DNA of 60,144 nt from an uncultured Acholeplasmatales bacterium (GTDB lineage Bacteria > Bacillota_I > Bacilli_A > Acholeplasmatales > Anaeroplasmataceae). The translations under genes and the position numbers were made by a program. The notes below the pieces were generated by a model that saw only the letters and a program-made list of their open reading frames with translations, made no database searches and was not told the DNA's origin. The stretch spans positions 1-60,144 of the forward strand of contig CALUXR010000010.1 of NCBI GenBank assembly GCA_944324795.1, in the 5' to 3' direction. Below, one piece after another: positions 53,491 through 60,144 of this stretch (the stretch's first letter is position 1; each line of letters starts with the position of its first letter).

Positions 53491-54326
53491 TGAACAAAAA
53501 GACCTTTACACAAAGCCCTATCCTATATCTTGTAGGTACCCCAATTGGTAATTTAGAAGATATAAGCCTTAGGGCTTTACGTATTTTAAAAGAGGTTAGT
53601 AGAATATATTGTGAAGACACTAGAACTTCTAGTGTTTTATTAAGGCATTATAATATAACAACACCTCTTTTTAGTTATCACAATTTTAATGAAGATGTTA
53701 AAGCAAAAACAATAGTAGATTATATTAAAGAAGGTAATAGTGTAGCCTTAATCAGTGATGCTGGTAATCCGATTATTTCAGACCCTGGATTTAAACTTGT
53801 TGAAGAATGTTTAAATAATGATATTGCAATAACTACAATTCCAGGTCCTAGTGCTTTTATTAGTGCATTTATGACTTCTAATATGCCGTTTCCTTTTTTA
53901 TTTTATGGTTTTTTAAAACCTAAACAAACAGAAAGAGAAAAGGAATTACAAGAATTAAAATATCTTAAAGCTAGTTTAATATTTTATGAAGCACCTCATA
54001 GAATAAAAGAAACTTTAAATTCTATTTTAAAAGTTTTTGGTAATAGAAAATGTTATTTAGCTAGAGAATTAACTAAGAAATTTGAAGAACATTATTATAC
54101 TACTATCAATGATTTAATTTTAGAATGTGATAAATTAAAAGGTGAAATGGTTTTAATTATTGAAGGATATAAAGAAGAAGAAATTAAAGCTGATAAATTT
54201 AGTTTAATAGAAGAACAAATAAAATTAGGATTAAAGACTAATGAAGCTATTAAAGAAGTAGCTAGGATGTTAAATATTGATAAAAAAGAATTATATAAAG
54301 AATATGTAGCCTACAAAGATAATTAA
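53490..54326 (+). CDS. rsmI: 16S rRNA 2'-O-ribose C1402 methyltransferase
   Basis: This 278-residue tetrapyrrole-methylase-fold enzyme has the RsmI hallmarks: LYLVGTPIGNLEDISLRAL at the N-terminus, YCEDTRTS, ALISDAGNPIISDPG and FYEAPHRI. It methylates C1402 of 16S rRNA. It overlaps the TerB-like gene by 1 base, and the terminator begins in its last codons. Confidence 0.96.
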   Translation: MNKKTFTQSPILYLVGTPIGNLEDISLRALRILKEVSRIYCEDTRTSSVLLRHYNITTPLFSYHNFNEDVKAKTIVDYIKEGNSVALISDAGNPIISDPGFKLVEECLNNDIAITTIPGPSAFISAFMTSNMPFPFLFYGFLKPKQTEREKELQELKYLKASLIFYEAPHRIKETLNSILKVFGNRKCYLARELTKKFEEHYYTTINDLILECDKLKGEMVLIIEGYKEEEIKADKFSLIEEQIKLGLKTNEAIKEVARMLNIDKKELYKEYVAYKDN

Positions 54327-54339
54327 TTTGTGGGTTTTT
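54310..54339 (+). terminator. Terminator at the end of rsmI
   Basis: CCTACAAA and TTTGTGGG pair (one G-T), followed by Ts; the left arm is in the final codons of rsmI. Confidence 0.75.
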
Positions 54340-54418
54340 CATTATTTAAAGATATTTTATATACAAAAAAGTAAAAAAATATAGTATAATCTATAAACGA
54401 AAGATTGGAGATTTTAGA

Positions 54419-56320
54419 ATGAAAAAACCATTTTATTTATCTACTGCAATAGCTTACACATCTTCAAAACCACATATTGGTAATGTTTATGAAGCTATAC
54501 TTGCAGATAGTATTTGTAGATTTAAAAGAAAACAAGGCTATGATGTTTATTTTCAGACTGGAACTGATGAACATGGTCAAAAAATAGAAGAAAAAGCTAA
54601 AAATAATCATGTTGAACCACAATTATGGGTTGATAGGGTGGCTAATTCTATTAAAGAAACTTATGATTTAATGAATGTAAGTTATGATAATTTTGTTAGA
54701 ACTACTAATAAATCACATGAACATGAAGTGGCTTTAGCTTTTGAAAAATTATTAGCTAAAGGTGATATTTATAAAGGAAATTATGAAGGATGGTATTGTG
54801 TTAATTGTGAATCATTCTTTACCGAAAAAGATTTAGTTGATGGTTGTTGTCCTGATTGTGGCGCTAAAGTTAAAAAAGAAAAAGAAGAAGCTTATTTCTT
54901 AAGACTTGCCCCATATCAACAAAGATTAATAGATTATATTAATAGTCATCCTAACTTTATTCAACCTGAATCAAGAAAAAATGAAATGTTAAATAATTTC
55001 TTAAAAGAACCATTACCAGATTTATGTGTGTCAAGGACATCTTATTCATGGGGTGTTAAAGTTGCAAGCGATCCTAAACATGTTATTTATGTTTGGATTG
55101 ATGCTTTATTAAATTATATAACTGGTCTTGGATATCATATAGATAAAGAAAGTGATCCTAAATTTAATAAATATTGGCCATGTGATATTCATTTAATTGG
55201 TAAAGATATTTTACGTTTCCATACTATTTATTGGCCAATCATTTTAATGGCTTTAGATTTACCTTTACCTAAACAAGTCTTTGGTCATCCTTGGATTTTA
55301 ATGAATCATGGTAAGATGAGCAAATCAAAAGGAAATGTTATTTATACAGATGATTTAGTGAATATCTTTGGAGTAGATGCAATTCGTTATTATGTATTAC
55401 ATGAAATTCCATTTGCTCAAGATGGTAATATTACTTATGAACTAGTTTGTGAACGTAATAATACTGAACTTGCTAATGTTTTTGGTAATTTAGTTAATAG
55501 AACTATTGCGATGGCACATAAATATTTTAATGGTAAAGTAGATAAAAAAGATGATAGTTTAGATTTAACTAAAGATTTAATTGCCGATTTAGCTAATGCT
55601 AGAGATTCATATTTTAAACATATGGAAGAATTAAAAGTAAGTTTAGCAATTGATGATGTATTTAATATATTAAGAAAAGCAAATAAATATATTGATGACA
55701 CTAAACCTTGGGAATTAGCTAAAGATGATTTAAAAAAGGATTTATTAGAAGAAGTTATTTATACATTGCTTGAAATAATAAGAAGTTCAAGTATCTTACT
55801 TGAAAATATTATGCCTACATCTATCAATAAAATTTATTCATATTTAAATACTAATAATACAAATTATGAAGATGTAAAATATGGTGTAGTTACAAGCTAT
55901 AATGTAGGTAATAGTGAAGTTTTATTTAAAAGATTAGATGTTTTAAAAGATGTTTTAGATAAAGTGTTAGCTAAAGAAAATGAAGTTAAAGAAGAAGAAA
56001 AAACAACTGAAATAACTATTGATGATTTTTCTAAAGTTGAATTAGTTGTAGGAGAGATTGTTGAAGCTAAAGCTCATCCAGATGCTAAAAAATTAATGGT
56101 ATTAAAAGTTAATATTGGTAGTGAAATAAGGCAAATTGTTTCTGGTATTAGAGAATATTATCAAGAAGAAGACTTGATTGGTAAAAAGGTTTGTGTAGTT
56201 AAGAATTTAAAACCAGTAAAATTAAGAGGCATCTTATCTAGTGGTATGATTTGTTGTGCTGGTAAAGAAGCTAAACTTGTGTTAATTCCAGATGGTAATA
56301 TAGGAGATAGAATTAGTTAA
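54419..56320 (+). CDS. metG: Methionyl-tRNA synthetase
   Basis: This 633-residue class I synthetase has a HIGH-type motif (KPHIGN), the KMSKS motif (KMSKSKGN), a zinc knuckle (CVNCE with CCPDCG) and a C-terminal tRNA-binding OB domain (FSKVELVVGEIVEAKAHPDA, about 530-633). It charges tRNA-Met. A TATAAT-like box lies near 54380, and GGAG about 10 bases before the ATG. The YitT gene starts 1 base after its stop. Confidence 0.96.
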   Translation: MKKPFYLSTAIAYTSSKPHIGNVYEAILADSICRFKRKQGYDVYFQTGTDEHGQKIEEKAKNNHVEPQLWVDRVANSIKETYDLMNVSYDNFVRTTNKSHEHEVALAFEKLLAKGDIYKGNYEGWYCVNCESFFTEKDLVDGCCPDCGAKVKKEKEEAYFLRLAPYQQRLIDYINSHPNFIQPESRKNEMLNNFLKEPLPDLCVSRTSYSWGVKVASDPKHVIYVWIDALLNYITGLGYHIDKESDPKFNKYWPCDIHLIGKDILRFHTIYWPIILMALDLPLPKQVFGHPWILMNHGKMSKSKGNVIYTDDLVNIFGVDAIRYYVLHEIPFAQDGNITYELVCERNNTELANVFGNLVNRTIAMAHKYFNGKVDKKDDSLDLTKDLIADLANARDSYFKHMEELKVSLAIDDVFNILRKANKYIDDTKPWELAKDDLKKDLLEEVIYTLLEIIRSSSILLENIMPTSINKIYSYLNTNNTNYEDVKYGVVTSYNVGNSEVLFKRLDVLKDVLDKVLAKENEVKEEEKTTEITIDDFSKVELVVGEIVEAKAHPDAKKLMVLKVNIGSEIRQIVSGIREYYQEEDLIGKKVCVVKNLKPVKLRGILSSGMICCAGKEAKLVLIPDGNIGDRIS

Positions 56321-56321
56321 A

Positions 56322-57215
56322 ATGATAAAAAATAAAGCACTTGATGACACTTTCAGAGTCGGTATTGTTATATTTACATCAGTCATTTATTGTTTAGGTT
56401 TAATTTGGTTTTTACAACCTGCCGGTGTATATTCTGCTGGTATTAGTGGTTTATCCCAAGTTTTAAAAAATTTAATAGATAAAGTATTTAATTTAGATAC
56501 TAAAATATTACCACTTGGTGTTTATACATTTATATTAAATGTTCCTTTATTTATTTATGGTTGGAAGAAAGTATCTAAAAGATTTGCGATTTTTAGTTTA
56601 ATATCTGTAATCGTTCAAACTGTTTTAACATTAGGTTTTATTCCTATTGTTGATTTTGGCTTAGATCCAATGGAAAATCAGTTGACATATGCGATTATAG
56701 GGGCTATTTTAACAGGTGTAGCTTGTGGGGTAGCTTTAAGATATGGTACATCTACAGGTGGACTTGATATTTTAGGTCAAGTTTTAGCAATTGAAAAAAA
56801 TATTTCGATTGGCGTATTTACAATGATTGCTAATGTAGCTATTGCGATTATTGGTGGTGCTATAGTTTCTCAATCTTGGCCAATTGCTTTCTATTCTATT
56901 ATTAGAATTATTATAACTAGTGTATGTATCGATAAAATACATACAGCTTATAATCATGTTAAATTAAATATTATTTCATCTAATGTAGATGAAAATATGC
57001 TAAATGATTTATTAGATATGCATAGAGGATGTACAATTATTCCTGTTGAAGGGGCATATTCTCATCAACATAAATCAGACTTAATTATGGTTGTTTCAGC
57101 ATATGAATTAGATAAAGCAATTAGAATATGTAAAAAACATGATCCTAAATGTTTTATAATTGTTGAACCAGTAAAAAGAGTTGTAGGTAATTATACACGT
57201 AAATCTATTGTTTAA
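56322..57215 (+). CDS. YitT-family membrane protein (DUF2179)
   Basis: This 297-residue protein has five or six N-terminal membrane helices with typical YitT features (PAGVYSAGISGLSQ, YGTSTGGLDI) and a C-terminal soluble DUF2179 domain of about 80 residues (GCTIIPVEGAYS). Function of the family is not firmly known. It is coupled to metG. The nearest ribosome-like site (GGAGA) is about 15 bases upstream. Confidence 0.9.
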   Translation: MIKNKALDDTFRVGIVIFTSVIYCLGLIWFLQPAGVYSAGISGLSQVLKNLIDKVFNLDTKILPLGVYTFILNVPLFIYGWKKVSKRFAIFSLISVIVQTVLTLGFIPIVDFGLDPMENQLTYAIIGAILTGVACGVALRYGTSTGGLDILGQVLAIEKNISIGVFTMIANVAIAIIGGAIVSQSWPIAFYSIIRIIITSVCIDKIHTAYNHVKLNIISSNVDENMLNDLLDMHRGCTIIPVEGAYSHQHKSDLIMVVSAYELDKAIRICKKHDPKCFIIVEPVKRVVGNYTRKSIV

Positions 57216-57221
57216 AGTTAG

Positions 57222-57249
57222 GCTAATACTTTTTAGTATTAGCTTTTTT
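57222..57249 (+). terminator. Terminator after YitT gene
   Basis: GCTAATACT and AGTATTAGC form a perfect 9-bp stem with a TTTT loop and a T-run. Confidence 0.9.
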
Positions 57250-57269
57250 AAAAATTAAGGAGGGAATAT

Positions 57270-58799
57270 ATGTTCAAATCTTTATTATTAAAATTAAAAG
57301 ATGGTTTTATATCTATTTTACCTATTTATTTAATCATTTTAATTTTAAATTTTACCCCTTATATTAATTTAACTAATTATGAAATATTAGTACTTACCTT
57401 TTCTACTATTCTAGGAGCTATAGGACTTGCTTTATTCAATATGGGAAGCGATCTAGCTATGACACCAATGGGTAAATTAAGTGGTAGACATTTAACAAAA
57501 CAAGGTAAGATGTATATATTAGTTATTTTTGTCTTTATTTTGGGCTTTTTTATTACTTTAGCTGAACCAAATCTAGCTATATTAGGTAGCCAAATTAAGA
57601 ATTTATTAAGTCCTACTTTAATAACAATTTCAGTGGCTTTTGGTGTAGGGTTAGCTTTTATTTTACTTGTTATAAGGCAAATTCATAAAACAAGTTTAGC
57701 GCAAATTTTCTTATTTTTATATGCACTAGCTTTCGCTTTAACTACTCTTGTAATATATACAGGTAGCAGTGATTTCTTAGGCTTTATTTATGATTCTGGT
57801 GGTGTTACAACCGGACCTGTAACCGTACCATTTATGATGGCTATATGTATAGGTATTTCTAATGTTTTAGCTAAAAAATCAGAAAAAGATTTATCATTTG
57901 GTTTAATTGGTATCGTTTGTATTGTATCAATTATTGTAATGTTATTTTTAGGTATATTTATTAATTATGATGGTAATTTCACTTTAGATAAATCATTATA
58001 TGAAATAGATAATAATTTTGGTTTAGCATTATTAAATAATTTATGGTCTAGTATAAAAAGTGTCTTTTTATCACTATTATTAATTAGTTTATTCTTTTTA
58101 ATTATCAATTTTATCTTTATAAAATTACCAAAAAAGAAATTAGAGTCACTTGCTATTGGGGTTTTATATTCTTTTTTTGGCCTAACTTTTTTCCTAACAG
58201 CAGTAAACTTAGCATATATGCCAATTGCTTATAAAATGGGTGGAGAACTTGCTAATTCTAAAACATTATTGATAATTATTAGTTTTATTATTGGTGCTGT
58301 TTCAGTATTTGCGGAACCAGCAGTTCATGTTTTAATTAAACAAGTTAATGAAATAACTAATGGAATAATTAAAAAAAGAGTAATGTTAATAGGTTTAATT
58401 GGTGGGGTTGGTTTATCAATAGTTTTAGCTATTTTAAGAATTATTTATGATTTTGAAATAATGTTTATTTTAGTTCCAGCTTTAATAATAGCTTTAGGAA
58501 TTAGTTTCTTTATTCCTAAAATATATGTAGGTATAGCTTTTGATTCAGGTGGTGTAGCTGCTGGTGCTTTAACTAGTGGTTTTGTTTTACCTTTTAGTAT
58601 TGGCGTTTGTATCGGTATGAATTATCTTGATAGCGAAACTTTAAAACTTGGTTTTGGGGTTGTAGCTTTAGTTTCAATAACACCAGTTATAGTTATTGAG
58701 ATAATTGGTTTAGTAGCCTTAATAAAAGATAAAATAGCTGTTAAAAGACAAGTTGAAAAAATGGTTCAAGCAAGTGATGAAATCATCATTAAATTTTGA
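57270..58799 (+). CDS. DUF1538 family membrane protein
   Basis: This 509-residue polytopic membrane protein has two related halves. Each contains a DSGG-type motif (YDSGGVTTGPVTVPF and FDSGGVAAGALTSGF) and a shared AEP motif (LAEPNLAIL and FAEPAVHVL), showing an internal duplication. The layout looks transporter-like. DUF1538 genes are commonly followed by PII-like genes, as here, and these may control the membrane protein. TAAGGAGGG precedes its ATG. Substrate unknown. Confidence 0.88.
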   Translation: MFKSLLLKLKDGFISILPIYLIILILNFTPYINLTNYEILVLTFSTILGAIGLALFNMGSDLAMTPMGKLSGRHLTKQGKMYILVIFVFILGFFITLAEPNLAILGSQIKNLLSPTLITISVAFGVGLAFILLVIRQIHKTSLAQIFLFLYALAFALTTLVIYTGSSDFLGFIYDSGGVTTGPVTVPFMMAICIGISNVLAKKSEKDLSFGLIGIVCIVSIIVMLFLGIFINYDGNFTLDKSLYEIDNNFGLALLNNLWSSIKSVFLSLLLISLFFLIINFIFIKLPKKKLESLAIGVLYSFFGLTFFLTAVNLAYMPIAYKMGGELANSKTLLIIISFIIGAVSVFAEPAVHVLIKQVNEITNGIIKKRVMLIGLIGGVGLSIVLAILRIIYDFEIMFILVPALIIALGISFFIPKIYVGIAFDSGGVAAGALTSGFVLPFSIGVCIGMNYLDSETLKLGFGVVALVSITPVIVIEIIGLVALIKDKIAVKRQVEKMVQASDEIIIKF

Positions 58800-58807
58800 G
58801 GTGAATT

Positions 58808-59185
58808 ATGGCTAAAATAACTAAAAAAAATCCAAATATGAAAAAATTGATATTATTAGTAACAATTATGCCATTAAATAAAAATGCAATAATCATCGAT
58901 TTAATGGAAAAGTATGGTGTTAATTATCATTTAAGCTTTATTGGTGAAGGCGGAGCTACTAATGAAATGCTTAAAATGCTTGGCTTAACAGATAGTAAAA
59001 GAATAATTACTTTAAGTTTTATTAGAGAAGATAAAGCTAAAGAATGTTTAGATATAGTTGAAGATAAAATAAATCAATTAGGATTGCATGCTGTAGCATT
59101 TTGTATAAATTTAGATAGCATAATAGGTTTAAAAAATTATTTGTTTTTAGCTGATTTAGGAGGTAAAACATGGAAAAAGAATTAG
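58808..59185 (+). CDS. PII-like signalling protein, first copy
   Basis: This 125-residue protein has the PII/GlnB-like alternation of strands and helices, a short basic N-terminus (MAKITKKNPNMKK) and ends GGKTWKKN. It lies 8 bases after the DUF1538 stop and overlaps a second PII-like gene by 16 bases. No classic PII tyrosine loop is clear, so it is PII-like rather than a canonical GlnB. It probably binds nucleotide or another small ligand and modulates the DUF1538 protein. Confidence 0.75.
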   Translation: MAKITKKNPNMKKLILLVTIMPLNKNAIIIDLMEKYGVNYHLSFIGEGGATNEMLKMLGLTDSKRIITLSFIREDKAKECLDIVEDKINQLGLHAVAFCINLDSIIGLKNYLFLADLGGKTWKKN

Positions 59186-59511
59186 TTTTATTAATAGTCA
59201 TTATAAATAATGGTTATGGTGAAGAAGCTATTAATTTACTCAGAGATTTAGGGGCTAGAGGAACAACTGTATTAAGCGGTATGGGTGCAGTTAAACCTGA
59301 AGCTAAAAAATTATACGGAGTTGAAATAAATCCGGAAAAAGAAGTATTGCTAGTTGTAGTAGCAAAAGAATTGCTTGATACCTTAATGCAAGCAATCTAT
59401 GAAAAGTTAGGTTCTACATCTCTTGCTCAAGGAGTAGCTTTTAGTTTACCAATTAGTTATGCAACAAGCAATTTATTAAATCAATTTAATCCTAAAAAGG
59501 AAGAAGAGTAA
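59170..59511 (+). CDS. PII-like signalling protein, second copy
   Basis: This 113-residue PII-like protein contains LLRDLGARGTTVLSGMG, resembling the T-loop region of PII relatives, and ends in a short acidic tail. It overlaps the first copy, and AGGAGG lies inside that gene. Two different PII-like proteins after one membrane protein could form a heteromeric sensor. It is the last gene of the operon. Confidence 0.78.
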   Translation: MEKELVLLIVIINNGYGEEAINLLRDLGARGTTVLSGMGAVKPEAKKLYGVEINPEKEVLLVVVAKELLDTLMQAIYEKLGSTSLAQGVAFSLPISYATSNLLNQFNPKKEEE

Positions 59512-59541
59512 AAAATAGAATCAATATCATATTAAAATATA

Positions 59542-59597
59542 AAGCACCCTAAGTATTATGATTAATTATAAATCATAACATTTTAGGAAGCTTTTTT
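59542..59597 (+). terminator. Terminator of DUF1538/PII-like operon
   Basis: A long hairpin has AAGC/GCTT, CCTAA/TTAGG and TTATGATT/AATCATAA arms with small bulges, then a T-run. Confidence 0.8.
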
Positions 59598-59676
59598 ATT
59601 TATTTAGTTATAAATGATTTATATAAATATTTTAGTCTAATTTTAAATATAGGATAAACGCATCTGCGATAACACA

Positions 59677-59714
59677 AAAGAGACATATATAAGAAATTAT
59701 TGTGTCTCTTTTTT
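59677..59714. terminator. Hairpin at the 3' end of the transposase remnant
   Basis: AAAAGAGACA and TGTCTCTTTT pair around the transposase stop; T-rich tails exist on both strands. Confidence 0.5.
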
Positions 59715-60095
59715 AGTTTTTAATATTTTACTTATATCTTGACCATCTAAAAATTTAAATAATTTAACTATATTTGTTTCATAATCTGATCTAAATGACT
59801 TAATAGTTCTTTTAAATGAAGCATTTCTAAATAAAGGAGATAATAATTTAACTAATGTAATTACCATTTTTCTTAATACAGAAAAGTTAAAATTAGCTTT
59901 TTTATTGATTGTTGAATTAAAATCTTCATGAAATGCTGAATCTAATACCCAATGTAATTGGTTTTCAACTGACCAATGTTGCCTAATAGCTTCAGCTATT
60001 AGTTCTATGTTTTTTAAGCTAGAAATATAGTATCTAATTTCTATATTCTCAGTTTTTTTAATTACGTTTATTAAAGTCAATGTAAAAATGTACAA
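59697..60095 (-). mobile_element. ISAs1-family transposase, 5'-truncated remnant
   Basis: The leftward frame encodes the C-terminal part of an ISAs1-type DDE transposase: RYYISSLKN, then IRQHWSVENQLHWVLDSAFHED. HW..EN.LHW..D..F.ED is the family signature holding the last catalytic glutamate. Only about 120 of roughly 350-400 residues are present before the sequence loses similarity near 60085, so the N-terminal catalytic part is missing. It is a dead remnant at the window edge. Confidence 0.85.
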
Positions 60096-60144
60096 TTAAG
60101 GTACAGTAAATATGTACAATATTAATATTTATATACAAATCCCT

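Overview
The window is about 60 kb of very AT-rich DNA with standard stop use: TGA and TAA both end genes and Trp is TGG, so this is not the Mycoplasma code. Strong AGGAGG-type ribosome sites, a Firmicute-style tmk-holB-ricT-trmN6-rsmI-metG block, class III ribonucleotide reductase, rubrerythrin, a ferredoxin-type aldo/keto reductase, CoA-disulfide reductase and a bile-salt-hydrolase-like protein suggest an uncultured, anaerobic, probably gut-associated low-GC Bacillota/Bacilli relative (RF39/Erysipelotrichia-like). The taxonomic call is inference.

Layout. 0.1-8.1 kb: an AAA/DUF4143 ATPase, then a complete Wadjet anti-plasmid operon (jetABCD). 8.2-9.6 kb: a decayed, internally duplicated secreted protein gene. 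10-16.2 kb: an HhH plus sigma-region-4-like protein, two alpha/beta hydrolases, a six-hairpin glycosidase-like protein and small membrane proteins. 16.2-18.3 kb: a split chromate transporter (chrA pair) divergent from a LysR regulator across a 39-bp inverted repeat. 18.3-35.8 kb: an accessory island. It holds three membrane-protein/small-HTH pairs, a tRNA-Arg(CCG), and an operon of ATPase, double-HEPN protein, DUF4238 protein, coiled-coil protein and membrane protein. It continues with a nucleotide-metabolism cassette (nrdG, short nrdD, metallophosphoesterase, dNMP kinase) that ends in a BspA-type LRR/DNA-methyltransferase fusion. Last comes an XRE-HEPN gene with a metalloprotease-like remnant, bracketed by 24-bp direct repeats. 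35.9-49.9 kb: mostly metabolic and stress genes, with a second DUF4143 ATPase bracketed by repeat pairs, and an ArsR-controlled Zn/Cd export locus. 50-59.5 kb: housekeeping tmk-holB-ricT-trmN6-terB-like-rsmI-metG, YitT, and a DUF1538 protein with two PII-like proteins. The right edge has a 5'-truncated ISAs1-type transposase.

The most notable material is in the island and around the ATPases. (1) Three AAA ATPases of the DUF4143/DUF234 type each have a private, unrelated set of short repeats at the promoter. In one case the repeat pair, with exact 34-bp spacing, also occurs downstream of the gene. (2) The ATPase/double-HEPN/DUF4238/coiled-coil/membrane operon has two RNxxxH motifs and looks like an undescribed RNase-based defence system. 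Its last two genes appear as one fused gene 6 kb upstream. (3) A BspA-like leucine-rich-repeat domain is fused to a type-III-Mod-like DNA methyltransferase with no visible restriction partner. (4) An XRE-HEPN module appears to have been inserted between the methyltransferase gene and its terminator. All functional statements come from motif reading without database searches.
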